The position numbers and the translations under genes were made by a program. A stretch of DNA of 64,000 nucleotides from Microbacterium sp. (GTDB taxonomy: Bacteria > Actinomycetota > Actinomycetes > Actinomycetales > Microbacteriaceae): NCBI GenBank assembly GCA_031277885.1, contig JAITLM010000093.1, forward strand, positions 1-64,000, written 5' to 3'. Below, piece by piece: positions 26,238 through 34,531 of this stretch. Below the pieces are notes generated by a model. That model searched no databases and had not been told where the DNA came from. It saw nothing but the letters and a program-made list of their open reading frames with translations. Every line of letters begins with the position of its first letter. Position 1 is the first letter of the stretch.

Positions 26238-26251
26238 TATTCACTTGAATA
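26238..26251. promoter_or_regulatory. Palindromic operator candidate in front of the LLM operon
   Basis: TATTCACTTGAATA has perfect 6-base arms around CT. The same core with outer C/G pairs stands before the YceI gene at 49112-49125. In this GC-rich DNA such an AT-rich dyad near a start codon is most likely a repressor site (MarR- or HxlR-like size). The regulator is not in this window. Confidence 0.55.
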
Positions 26252-26323
26252 TATCTGATGAAACGTCGTCCACACAGAAGTATTCCCGGCATCCGCGACA
26301 CCCGCCAGAGGGCCGGGGATAGA

Positions 26324-26352
26324 GAACGCCCGTCCCGGCGGGACGGGCGTTC
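26324..26352 (-). terminator. Terminator after efeB
   Basis: GAACGCCCGTCC and GGACGGGCGTTC form a perfect 12-bp stem around CGGCG, about 30 bases after the efeB stop on the minus strand. It ends the efeUOB transcript before the LLM promoter. Confidence 0.8.
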
Positions 26353-26380
26353 CACGGCGGGTGCGGCCCTCGGCCTGCGT

Positions 26381-27685
26381 TCAGGCGAAGAGGCCGGCGC
26401 CGATGTACGAGCCCTTCGCCGCACCCGGCGGGATCGCCCAGATCCCGGAGCCGATGTGCTTGATGTACTCGCTCATGAGGTCGGTCGAAAGCCGCTTCTG
26501 CAGCGTGATGAACTGCTCCGGCGAGCGCTGATAGGACAGGAAGAACAGACCGGCGTCGAGACGGCCCAGGTCGTTGTTGCCGTCGACGTAGTTGTAGCCG
26601 CGGCGGAGGATCCGGATGCCGTCGTTGACGGTCGGGTGCGCGAGGCGCACGTGCGAGTGCTCGTCGATCGCCGATCCGGAGAACACCGGCTCCGTCATCT
26701 CGCCGCCGCCGGAGAGGGGCGAGCCGCTGCCCTTCGCCCGGCCGATCGTACGATCCTGCTCGGCGAGGCGCAGCCGGTCCCAGGTCTCGATGAGCATCGC
26801 GATCTTGCGCGCGACGAGGTACGACCCGCCGGACATCCACGCCGGCTCGTCCTTCTCGCCGGCCCAGACGTGCTCGTCGAGGGCCGCCGCATCGTCGGAC
26901 AGGATGTTCGCCGTGCCGTCCTTGTACCCGAAGAGGTTACGCGGGGTCTGCTGATCCGCGGCGGTGCGGGAGGTGCGCCCGAAGCCGAGCTGCGACCAGC
27001 GCAGCCGTGCGCGGCCGAACGCGATCCGGCTGAGGTTGCGCACGGCGTGCACCGCGACCTGCGGGTCGTCGGCGCAGGCCTGGATGCAGAGATCGCCGCC
27101 CGTGTAGCCGGCGTCGAGGGCGTCACCGACGAACGCCGGCAGATCGGCGAGCGCGGACGGCCGTCGATCCGCGATCCCGAACCGGTCGCCCTCCGCGAGG
27201 AAGAGCGACGGTCCGAGTCCGAACGTGAGCGTGAGGCCCGCCGCCGTGAGGCCCTGCGCCTCGCCCGTGTCGTCCGGGGGCGCCTCCGGCGAGCCGCCGA
27301 CGGCACCGGAGGCGCTCACGTCGAGGCCCTTGGTCAGCCTGGACGCCGCGTAGCTCCAGTCCTGCAGGAGCGAGACGAGGTCGTCGCGGCTCGCCCGCGG
27401 CATCATCTCGAAGCTCGCGAAGTGCAGGTGCTCCTGCACGCGGGTGGTGATCCCCGCCTGGTGGGCGCCTTCGAAGGCGTACTCGTCCACGGGAGCGGAA
27501 CCGCCGAGCACCCCGGTCGCAGCGACGGCCGCGGCTCCCCCGGCCCCGACGGCGATGCCGGCGACGCCGCTGCCCAGCGCCCAGCCGATCAGGCCGCGCC
27601 GGCTGATGCCGGCCCGCGCTGCGGCGCCCTCCGGCTCCGCGCCGGAGGGACGCTCTGGCTCTTCGGCGGACTCAGGGACCGTCAT
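26381..27685 (-). CDS. efeB: Deferrochelatase/Dyp-type peroxidase EfeB, Tat-exported
   Basis: A haem peroxidase of the EfeUOB ferrous-iron system, 434 residues. The twin-arginine signal SRRGLIG (R29-R30) is followed by a long hydrophobic Ala/Gly stretch, so it is exported folded. The DyP signature GYKDGTANI (253-261, D256) and the haem-ligand region HVRLAHP (345-351, H350) are present. It oxidises Fe(II) or removes iron from haem outside the membrane for uptake by EfeU. It starts 1 base after the efeO stop. Confidence 0.95.
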   Translation of the reverse strand: MTVPESAEEPERPSGAEPEGAAARAGISRRGLIGWALGSGVAGIAVGAGGAAAVAATGVLGGSAPVDEYAFEGAHQAGITTRVQEHLHFASFEMMPRASRDDLVSLLQDWSYAASRLTKGLDVSASGAVGGSPEAPPDDTGEAQGLTAAGLTLTFGLGPSLFLAEGDRFGIADRRPSALADLPAFVGDALDAGYTGGDLCIQACADDPQVAVHAVRNLSRIAFGRARLRWSQLGFGRTSRTAADQQTPRNLFGYKDGTANILSDDAAALDEHVWAGEKDEPAWMSGGSYLVARKIAMLIETWDRLRLAEQDRTIGRAKGSGSPLSGGGEMTEPVFSGSAIDEHSHVRLAHPTVNDGIRILRRGYNYVDGNNDLGRLDAGLFFLSYQRSPEQFITLQKRLSTDLMSEYIKHIGSGIWAIPPGAAKGSYIGAGLFA

Positions 27686-27686
27686 G

Positions 27687-28919
27687 TCAGCCGAGGATCG
27701 TGCTGGTGAGCTTCGAGAGCGGCTCGGCGAGCGCGTTCAGCAGGTCGGTCAGGTCGCGCTTCTGGGTCTCCGTGACCGTGGAGTACGACGCGAACCCGTC
27801 CTTCAGCGAGCCGTGCACGGAGAGCTCGGCCTCGAGGGCGGAGAACCCGCGATCGATCTGCTCGACGAGCTTCTTGCCCTCGGCGCCCTTGCTCTCGGCG
27901 AACTCGCGCACGACCGAGAAGGCCATCTTGGATCCCTCGACGTTCGCCGCGAAGTCGGACAGGTCGGTGCCCGACCACCAGTCCTCCTCGCCGGTGATCT
28001 TGCCGTTGGCGACCTCGTCGAGGAGCGAGATGGATCCGTTGGAGATCCCGGCGATGCCCTTGGACTCGAGGTCCTTCACGAAGGCGTCGGAGTGGACGTG
28101 GTCGTACAGCTCCTGCAGGTCGGCGAGGAGCTTGTCGGCGAAGGTCGCGCGCTCGGCGGGCGTCGACGGCGCCCAGTCCACATTCGCCGGGGTCGTGCCG
28201 TCCGAGTTCATCGCACCCGCCGCCGGCGCCCACAGGTCCTTCTCGATGCGGTGGAAGCCGGTCCAGTCGATGCCCTCGGCCTTGGCGTCGAGCTCGCGGA
28301 AGTCCAGGCGCGGGTCGAGCGTGCCGAGCTGCTCCGCGATGGGCTCGATGCGCTCGTAGTACGCGCGCACGGTGGAGAACTGGGCCTTGGCAGCCGCGTC
28401 GTCCCCGCCGCGGTAGGCGTCCGCGAAGGTCTTCGCAGCGGGCAGCAGCTGGTCGACCTGGTCCTTCACATAGGAGGCGTACTGCGTGAGGGCCTTCTGC
28501 TTCTGCGCCGCATCGCCTCCGGTCTCGGCGACCTTCTCGCCGCTCACGGCGAACGCGGTCTTGCCGACGCCGGCGCCGAGCATCCCCGGCTTGCACACCG
28601 TGAAGTACTTGCCGGGCTGGGCGACGACGGTGAGGGTGCGCGAGGCGCCGGGCGCCACGTTCTCGACCTCGCCGACGATCCGCACGCCGTCCTCGGCGAG
28701 CAGGTAGAACTCGGTCACCTCATCGCCCTTATTGCTCACGTCGAAGGCGAGCGTGCCGCTGGTCGCGGTGGCGGCGGAGACGCTGCACGCATCGGCCGTG
28801 GACGAGACGGTCAGACGTCCGCCGGCGGCGACGTCGGACTTGGCGACGCACCCCGTGAGGGCGAGGCCGAGGGCGGCGACGGCGCCGAGGACGGCGATCG
28901 GTCGGCGGGCGATGGTCAT
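27687..28919 (-). CDS. efeO: Iron uptake lipoprotein EfeO (cupredoxin - M75)
   Basis: A 410-residue periplasm-side lipoprotein. The lipobox is LTGC (C24). Residues about 30-128 are the cupredoxin-like EfeO N-domain with C45 and C109 conserved. The rest is the M75 peptidase-like helical domain with the HxxE metal motif H223-R-I-E226 (GFHRIEKDLW). It binds iron (and possibly copper) and passes it to EfeU. It overlaps efeU by ATGA and precedes efeB by 1 base. Confidence 0.95.
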   Translation of the reverse strand: MTIARRPIAVLGAVAALGLALTGCVAKSDVAAGGRLTVSSTADACSVSAATATSGTLAFDVSNKGDEVTEFYLLAEDGVRIVGEVENVAPGASRTLTVVAQPGKYFTVCKPGMLGAGVGKTAFAVSGEKVAETGGDAAQKQKALTQYASYVKDQVDQLLPAAKTFADAYRGGDDAAAKAQFSTVRAYYERIEPIAEQLGTLDPRLDFRELDAKAEGIDWTGFHRIEKDLWAPAAGAMNSDGTTPANVDWAPSTPAERATFADKLLADLQELYDHVHSDAFVKDLESKGIAGISNGSISLLDEVANGKITGEEDWWSGTDLSDFAANVEGSKMAFSVVREFAESKGAEGKKLVEQIDRGFSALEAELSVHGSLKDGFASYSTVTETQKRDLTDLLNALAEPLSKLTSTILG

Positions 28920-29914
28920 GAGGCTCCTTCAGGAGAGGGCGAGACGGTCGACGCGGCACGGGTGGCCGCCGACTCGGTCGTGACGGGCGTCGCGGAGGAC
29001 GCGGGGACGGAAGCGGAAGCCGTGGAAGCGGGCGCCGTGCGCGATGCTGTGCGGCGCAGCCCCCGCACGAAGACCGTGCCGACGATCGCGATGTACAGCA
29101 CCCAGGCGATCACCTGGAGCCAGCTCATCCGCGGCATGAAGCCGACGGTGGCCTGCAGCAGCACGGCGAGCGCGCTGTCGGGCCGGATCGCGGCCGTGAC
29201 GTCGAACGCCCACCCGAACGGCAGACCCGCCCAGCCCACGAGCACGGCGCCGGAGGCGTCGAGCGGGGCGGCGGACGTGAAGGGGCCCGGCACGACGCCG
29301 GCCTCCTGCAGGTCGCTCAGCGCGTAGGCGAGCACACCGGCCGCGATGACGACGAGGAAGCCGCCGGTCCAGGTGAAGAAGCGGGACAGGTCGAGCCTGA
29401 CCGCGCCCCGCGCGAGCAGCCATCCGGCCAGGACGGCCACCACGAGCCCGAGGGCCGCACCGAGGATCGCCGTCGGCGCGTCGCCGAAGGACTGCACCAT
29501 CGACCACAGCAGCAGCGTGGTCTCGACGCCCTCGCGGGCCACCGAGACGAACCCGACCAGCACGAGCGCCCAGACGGTGCCCGCTTCGAGCGCCCGGTCG
29601 ACCCCGCCGTGCAGCGTGGCCTTCATGGTGCGTCCGGCCTTGCGCATCCAGAAGATCATCCAGGTGACCATGCCGACCGTGACCAGCGAGAGCGTGCCCC
29701 CGATGATCTCCTGCCCCTGGAAGGTGAGGGCGTAGGCGCCGAAGGTGAGCACGGCGCCGATCACGAGCGCCAGCAGAACGGCCGCACCCACGCCGGTCCA
29801 CAGGCGCGGCAGCACGTCCTTGCGATCGAGACGCTTCAGGTAGGCGACGAGGATGCCGACGACGAGCGCGGCTTCGAGGCCTTCACGGAGGCCGATGAGG
29901 AAAGTGGCGAGCAC
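28916..29914 (-). CDS. efeU: Ferrous iron permease EfeU (FTR1 family)
   Basis: A 332-residue membrane permease with seven hydrophobic segments. Both iron-binding REGxE motifs are present, R10-EGLE14 in TM1 and R127-EGVE131 in TM4. The C-terminal 45 residues are a Ser/Thr/Ala-rich tail. The start is a GTG at 29914 with AGGAAC about 9 bases upstream. It is the first gene of the efeUOB operon, and an iron-box palindrome lies 26 bases ahead of it. Confidence 0.95.
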   Translation of the reverse strand: MLATFLIGLREGLEAALVVGILVAYLKRLDRKDVLPRLWTGVGAAVLLALVIGAVLTFGAYALTFQGQEIIGGTLSLVTVGMVTWMIFWMRKAGRTMKATLHGGVDRALEAGTVWALVLVGFVSVAREGVETTLLLWSMVQSFGDAPTAILGAALGLVVAVLAGWLLARGAVRLDLSRFFTWTGGFLVVIAAGVLAYALSDLQEAGVVPGPFTSAAPLDASGAVLVGWAGLPFGWAFDVTAAIRPDSALAVLLQATVGFMPRMSWLQVIAWVLYIAIVGTVFVRGLRRTASRTAPASTASASVPASSATPVTTESAATRAASTVSPSPEGAS

Positions 29915-29939
29915 GAGGGACTGTTCCTGGAGAAGTTAT

Positions 29940-29961
29940 GAGGTAAGGCATCCCTTACCTC
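29940..29961. promoter_or_regulatory. Iron box (DtxR/IdeR-type operator) of efeUOB
   Basis: GAGGTAAGG and CCTTACCTC, 9-base perfect arms around CATC, match the AGGTAAGSCTWACCT-type consensus of DtxR/IdeR. It is placed upstream of the efeU GTG, where iron-loaded repressor would block transcription when iron is plentiful. Confidence 0.85.
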
Positions 29962-30078
29962 CATGACTGTAGCATCCGCTTCCCCTCGTACTGAACGCGA
30001 CTCCGGCGGGCGCATCGGTCGCAGTAATCCTCGGCAACAAACCGCCGACCCCTGCTGCACGCGTCCTAGCCTCGCCTC

Positions 30079-31083
30079 ATGGCCGAACTGAACCTCCCGA
30101 TCCTTGACCTGTCCCAGCTCGATGCGGGCCCCGAGGCCGCCGCCGCGTTCCGCGACGACCTGCGCGCCGCGACGCACGACGTCGGCTTCTTCTACCTCAC
30201 CGGCACCGGCGTCACGCCCGAGCTCGAGCGCCGCCTGCACCAGGCGGCGAAGGACTTCTTCGCACTGTCCGAGGACGACAAGCTCGCGATCGAGAACGTC
30301 AAGAGCCCCCACTTCCGCGGCTACACCCGCATCGGCGGCGAGCGCACGCAGGGCGCGGTGGACTGGCGCGAGCAGATCGACATCGGCCCGGAGCGCGAGG
30401 CCGTCGACGGCGGCGCCGCGTACAACCGCCTGATCGGCCCGAACCTGTGGCCGGACGCCCAGCCCGAGCTGCGCGAGGTCGTCGCCGAGTGGCACGCGCA
30501 GCTCTCGAGCGTGGCCCGCAAGCTGCTGCGCGCCTGGGCCCTCGCGCTCGGTGCCGAGGAGACGTACTTCGAGCAGAACTTCGGCGACCCGTCGACCCTC
30601 ATCAAGATCGTCCGCTATCCCGGCACCCACGAGCCCGAGCCGCAGCAGGGCGTCGGCGCCCATAAGGACTCCGGGGTGCTGACCCTGCTCTGGGTCGAGC
30701 CCGGCAAGGGCGGTCTGCAGGTCGAGCGGGACGGATCCTGGGTCGACGCACCGCCGGTCGACGGCGCCTTCGTCGTCAACATCGGCGAGCTGCTCGAGTA
30801 CGCGACGGACGGCTACCTCAAGGCGACCAACCACCGGGTCGTCTCCCCGCAGGCGCCGGACGAGCGGATCTCGATCCCGTTCTTCTTCAACCCGGCGCTC
30901 GATGCGCGCCTTCCGCTCATCGACCTGCCTGCGGAGCTGGCGGAGCAGGCGCGCGGCGTCACGAAGGATCCGTCGAACCCGATCCACGCGCTCTACGGCG
31001 AGAACGCCCTGAAGTCGCGCCTGCGCGCGCACCCGGACGTCGCGGCGATCCACCACGCGGACCTGGTCGGCGCCCCCGCCTGA
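30079..31083 (+). CDS. 2-oxoglutarate/Fe(II)-dependent oxygenase, isopenicillin N synthase family
   Basis: A 334-residue non-haem iron oxygenase. The DIOX_N domain comes first (DVGFFYLTGTGV), then the 2OG-FeII_Oxy core with metal ligands H195 and D197 (AHKDSG) and H252 (TNHRV), and the co-substrate arginine motif R263-I-S265. Bacterial homologues are mostly uncharacterised; some oxidise amino acids or ethylene-forming substrates. TAGCCT ends 6 bases before the ATG (leaderless). It stands alone, divergent from efeUOB. The substrate is unknown. Confidence 0.88.
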   Translation: MAELNLPILDLSQLDAGPEAAAAFRDDLRAATHDVGFFYLTGTGVTPELERRLHQAAKDFFALSEDDKLAIENVKSPHFRGYTRIGGERTQGAVDWREQIDIGPEREAVDGGAAYNRLIGPNLWPDAQPELREVVAEWHAQLSSVARKLLRAWALALGAEETYFEQNFGDPSTLIKIVRYPGTHEPEPQQGVGAHKDSGVLTLLWVEPGKGGLQVERDGSWVDAPPVDGAFVVNIGELLEYATDGYLKATNHRVVSPQAPDERISIPFFFNPALDARLPLIDLPAELAEQARGVTKDPSNPIHALYGENALKSRLRAHPDVAAIHHADLVGAPA

Positions 31084-31136
31084 GTCGCCGAGCAGCATCG
31101 GGGCGCGCCTCACGACCGCACCGCGCGGCGGACGGC

Positions 31137-31802
31137 TCAGCTCTCGAGCACGCCGTCCAGCTGCGCGAGCACGGGCTCGCGGCTCATCTCGATGTGCGCG
31201 TACATCTGCGCGGAGGCGAGCCTCCCGCGGCCGTGCGCGATCGATTCGACGAGTTCGACGTGCTCGTCCGTCTGCTCGCTGTCCCTCGTCTCGCGAGTGA
31301 GCCGGAACACCCATTCCATCCGTCCGACGAGCGGTCCCAGGCTGCGCAGCAGCAGCCTGCTTCCGCTGAGTCGCACGATCTCGGAGTGGAAGTCGAGGCT
31401 CGCGGCGCGCGCCGCCTCCGCGTCCACGACGGATGCGTCCTCGTGCAGCGCCCGAAGCCGGTCGATCGTCTCGAGGCCCGCGTGCACGCGCTCGGCGGCG
31501 CGCTGCGCGGCGAAGGGCTCGAAGCACAGCCGGGTGTCGAACAGGTCGTGGATGTCGGCGCGCGTGAGCGGCGTCACGTTGGCGCCGCGGTGCCGCGAGG
31601 TCATCACGAACCCCTCGGCCTCGAGCCTCTGGAGCGCCTGGCGCACCGGGATGCGGGAGACCGCGAAGCGCTCGGAGAGCTCGCGCTCCTTGAGCCAGGC
31701 GCCGGGCGCGACCTCGCCTTCGATGATCGCGCGGAGCAGATCCCGATAGACGCGGTCGGCGAGCGCGATCGCGGCGCCGTCGACCTCAGGAACGGTCTCC
31801 AT
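31137..31802 (-). CDS. GntR-family regulator with FCD domain
   Basis: A 221-residue repressor. The N-terminal winged helix (ELSERFAVSRIPVRQALQRLEAEGF, 41-65) is GntR-type. The C-terminal all-helical FCD ligand domain carries the expected metal-site pattern (DLFDTRLCFEP, DFHSEIVRL, EHVELVESI). It overlaps the end of the upstream amidohydrolase gene by 17 bases, so both are on one mRNA. It should bind the GGTAT boxes in the divergent promoter at 33.3-33.4 kb and sense a substrate or intermediate of the adjacent transport/hydrolase pathway. Confidence 0.9.
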   Translation of the reverse strand: METVPEVDGAAIALADRVYRDLLRAIIEGEVAPGAWLKERELSERFAVSRIPVRQALQRLEAEGFVMTSRHRGANVTPLTRADIHDLFDTRLCFEPFAAQRAAERVHAGLETIDRLRALHEDASVVDAEAARAASLDFHSEIVRLSGSRLLLRSLGPLVGRMEWVFRLTRETRDSEQTDEHVELVESIAHGRGRLASAQMYAHIEMSREPVLAQLDGVLES

Positions 31803-33270
31803 CTGCCGCACTCCCCTCCCCCGCAAGCGGGAAGACGGGCGGGAACAGCCCGCCGCCGAGATGATCGCGCTCGTCGTAGCCGGCGCGCATGGTGTCGAAC
31901 AGGGCCTGGGAATCCTCACGGACGGCGCGCAGATCGATCCCGTCGATCGCTCCGTCGCGCATCACGACCCTGCCCGCGACCATCGTAAGACACGCATCCC
32001 TCGCGCTGCCCGCCAGGACGAGGTTGCGCAGCGGATCCTCGATCGGCCCGAAGCGGACGTCGGAGAGGCGGAACGCGGTGAGGTCGGCGGACGCCCCCTC
32101 GGCGATGCGCCCGAGGTCGGGCCGGTGCAGTGCGCGCGCTCCGCCGAGAGTCGCCGCCTCCACGTAGCCGGCGAGGTCGCCGGCTGCCAGAGACCGGTTC
32201 TGCACCTTCGCGACGGAGACGCCCGTGTCGATGCCGCGGATCAGGTCCGGAGGGAAGGAGTCGGTGCCGAGGGAGATGTTCAGCCCCGCATCCCGATATC
32301 GGCCGAAGGTCTCCAGCTCCGATCCGTAGCGCGCGTTCGTGAGCGGGCAGTGCACGATCGACACCCCCGCGTCGACGAGCGCAGCGAGATCCCCGGTGTC
32401 CTCGCCCCGCACGCGGGGGTTGACGTCGAGGAAGACGCCGTGCGGAATGATCAGGCGGTCATCGAGAAGCCCCTGCCGGCGGATCAGCTCGAGCGGCGTG
32501 CATCCGTGCTGCTCCAGGATCCAGTCGCGCTCGAAGTCGCCCTGCAGCGCGTGCAGGCGCACCAGCGCGCCGCGTTCCCTTGCCGCGTCCGCGGTCGCGG
32601 CGAGCAGCCCAGGGGTCAGCGTCTCGATGCGACACGGCAGGAAGACGGGGGTGAGCAGCGGATCCGCCCACGCCTGCAGGGTGTCGTGGAAGCGGATCGC
32701 GTCGGCGAGACCGGCCTCGCCCTCCCCCTCGTCGAAGAGGACCGCGCGCCGCCCGTCCTGCACGACGTTGACCCCGGAGCGGTATGACGGGCCGAGGAAT
32801 CCGCGCAGCCCCAGCCTGCGCGAGTACTCCGCCATGGCGAGGAAGTCGTCGGCGGTCTCCGCCCACGCGGAGTGCACCTCGGAGGCGATCGGCATGTAGC
32901 TCGTGATGCCGTGCAGGGCGAGCTGCACGAGCGCGATCTCCCTGATGCGCCGGCGCTCGGCCGCGCTGAACACGTGACGCCGGCGGTCGAACCAGTCCGC
33001 GGACCACTGCAGGCGGAGAGCGTGCGCGGGCGCCGACCAGGAGTCCAGGATCAGGTGGTCGATGTCGGTGAGCGCGTCCAGATCGATCAGGCCCGGCATC
33101 AGCAGGCTCTCGCCGAGCTCCTCCCGGCGATCGACGTCACGGGGCGCCTCGGCACGCGGTCCCACGAAGGCGATGCGGTCGTCATCGATCAGCACGGCAC
33201 CGTCCCGGAGCTCGGCATGGGACGCGCCGTCGAAGGCAAGGACATGATCGGCGGTGATCAGGGTACGCAC
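31786..33270 (-). CDS. Amidohydrolase-superfamily protein with non-canonical metal motif
   Basis: A 494-residue TIM-barrel hydrolase close to the TRZ/ATZ chlorohydrolase and SAH-deaminase group. It starts at a GTG (33270) 8 bases after GAGGAG. The usual first metal motif (PGxxNxHxH) reads MPGLIDLDALTDIDH (58-72), so the HxH pair is absent. Later ligands remain: H240 (RLHALQ), H277 (IIPHGVF) and D337 (LGTDSFPPD). I recall related sequences with the same IDLDALxDIDH block, so it may be a real subfamily. With the importer next to it, it probably deaminates or dechlorinates a nitrogen heterocycle, or an analogue. The substrate is unknown. Confidence 0.82.
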   Translation of the reverse strand: MRTLITADHVLAFDGASHAELRDGAVLIDDDRIAFVGPRAEAPRDVDRREELGESLLMPGLIDLDALTDIDHLILDSWSAPAHALRLQWSADWFDRRRHVFSAAERRRIREIALVQLALHGITSYMPIASEVHSAWAETADDFLAMAEYSRRLGLRGFLGPSYRSGVNVVQDGRRAVLFDEGEGEAGLADAIRFHDTLQAWADPLLTPVFLPCRIETLTPGLLAATADAARERGALVRLHALQGDFERDWILEQHGCTPLELIRRQGLLDDRLIIPHGVFLDVNPRVRGEDTGDLAALVDAGVSIVHCPLTNARYGSELETFGRYRDAGLNISLGTDSFPPDLIRGIDTGVSVAKVQNRSLAAGDLAGYVEAATLGGARALHRPDLGRIAEGASADLTAFRLSDVRFGPIEDPLRNLVLAGSARDACLTMVAGRVVMRDGAIDGIDLRAVREDSQALFDTMRAGYDERDHLGGGLFPPVFPLAGEGSAADGDRS

Positions 33271-33292
33271 GGGTGCACTCCTCGAACAAGGC

Positions 33293-33307
33293 AATTGGTA
33301 TCCAAAA
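33293..33307. promoter_or_regulatory. GGTAT box 1, GntR operator candidate
   Basis: AATTGGTATCCAAAA contains TTGG and CCAA around TAT, 22 bases before the GTG of the amidohydrolase gene. It is similar to boxes 2 and 3 and to the TGGTATACCA-type sites of FCD-GntR regulators. Confidence 0.55.
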
Positions 33308-33366
33308 CCTATCGACACCCGCGGGTCCGAACAACCACTTTGGCTACCGTTCCTGCCCTGGTTGGA

Positions 33367-33380
33367 TTTTGGTATACATA
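33367..33380. promoter_or_regulatory. GGTAT box 2, GntR operator candidate
   Basis: TTTTGGTATACATA carries the core GGTATAC. It lies in the AT-rich part of the divergent promoter, about 60 bases before the ABC permease start. Confidence 0.5.
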
Positions 33381-33390
33381 TCGCTCAGGG

Positions 33391-33407
33391 CTGGTATACA
33401 ATTCCAG
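33391..33407. promoter_or_regulatory. GGTAT box 3, GntR operator candidate
   Basis: CTGGTATACAATTCCAG has a GTATAC core and CTGG/CCAG outer arms. It repeats box 2 with a centre spacing of about 22-24 bases (two helix turns), and lies 32 bases before the importer operon start. Confidence 0.55.
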
Positions 33408-33438
33408 CAACCCCCGTTCCTGACCATCAAGGAAGATC

Positions 33439-34446
33439 GTGACGGAAACGCTGACGACGGTCCCGACCACCGAGGCCATCACCACACCGAAGATCGCAAC
33501 AGGACGTTCGCTCCTCGGCACCGCCTGGCTGCGGATCCGCCGCAGCCGCATCGCGCTGGCGTCCTTCGCCGTGGTGATCGCGATCGTGCTCTTCGCGATC
33601 CTGGCCCCGCTGCTCACCGCGATCGAGGGGCAGGATCCGTTCACGACGCACACCGGCCCCGACACGCTGGACAACTTCGACACTCCGGGCCTGCCGCTGC
33701 CGCAGTTCCTCTTTCCCTCGGCCGGGCACTGGCTCGGCGTCGAGCCGGGGCTCGGGCGCGACCTCTTCGCCCGCCTCGCCTACGGCGCGCAGGTCTCGCT
33801 CACGATCGCCCTGCTCGCGACGCTCGTCTCGGTCGTGCTCGGCACGATCATGGGTGCGGCCGCCGGGTTCTTCGGCGGCAAGGTCGACATGGTCATCAGC
33901 CGCCTGATCGACCTGTTCCTCGCCTTCCCGCACCTCCTGCTCGTGCTCTCGCTCACGCCCATCCTGCAGTCCCGGCTGCGGGGCACCGCACTCGGCCAGG
34001 GCAGCTTCGTGCCCATCGCCTCGCTCGTGATCATCCTCGGCTTCTTCGGCTGGGCGTACCTCGCCCGCGTCGTGCGCGGCCAGGTGCTCAGCATCCGCGA
34101 GCAGGAGTACATCGAGGCGGCCCGCTCGTACGGCGCGTCCCAGCGCACGATCCTGTTCACGCAGGTGATCCCGAACGTGTCGGGCGTGGTGCTCGTCTAC
34201 GCGACCATGATGATCCCGACCAACATCTCGGCCGAGGCCGCGCTCTCCTTCCTCGGCGTCGGGGTGAAGGATCCGACGCCCTCGTGGGGGCAGATGCTCA
34301 ACGCCGCACAGTCGGGCAACTGGTATCTCGTCGACCCCTGGTTCCTGATCGTGCCGGGCACCGCCCTCGTCATCACCGTCCTCGCCTTCAACCTGCTCGG
34401 CGACGCGGTGCGCGACGCGCTCGACCCCAAGGCCTCGCGCAGCTGA
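33439..34446 (+). CDS. ABC importer permease, DppC/OppC type
   Basis: A 335-residue inner-membrane subunit of a peptide/nickel/opine-class importer. It has an N-terminal OppC_N segment (about 20-65), then the permease fold with the EAA loop EYIEAARSYGASQRTILFTQVIPN (about 218-241). The start is a GTG with AAGGAAG upstream. It is placed first in the operon, ahead of the binding protein; the usual order puts the binding protein and DppB first. An unusually long periplasmic loop (about 66-110) carries Phe- and Pro-rich sequence. Confidence 0.92.
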   Translation: MTETLTTVPTTEAITTPKIATGRSLLGTAWLRIRRSRIALASFAVVIAIVLFAILAPLLTAIEGQDPFTTHTGPDTLDNFDTPGLPLPQFLFPSAGHWLGVEPGLGRDLFARLAYGAQVSLTIALLATLVSVVLGTIMGAAAGFFGGKVDMVISRLIDLFLAFPHLLLVLSLTPILQSRLRGTALGQGSFVPIASLVIILGFFGWAYLARVVRGQVLSIREQEYIEAARSYGASQRTILFTQVIPNVSGVVLVYATMMIPTNISAEAALSFLGVGVKDPTPSWGQMLNAAQSGNWYLVDPWFLIVPGTALVITVLAFNLLGDAVRDALDPKASRS

Positions 34447-34531
34447 TCCCGCACGCGCTCTGCCCGCGCGGCGGCATCCGCTCGCGCCCTCCGTCCGTCC
34501 TGCCCATCCCCACCCCGAGAAGAGAAGAACC

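Noticed and set aside
31786..33270. Pseudogene call for the amidohydrolase without HxH
   Set aside because: The frame is intact, later metal ligands are conserved, the start has a good ribosome site, and the gene is embedded in an organised divergon.
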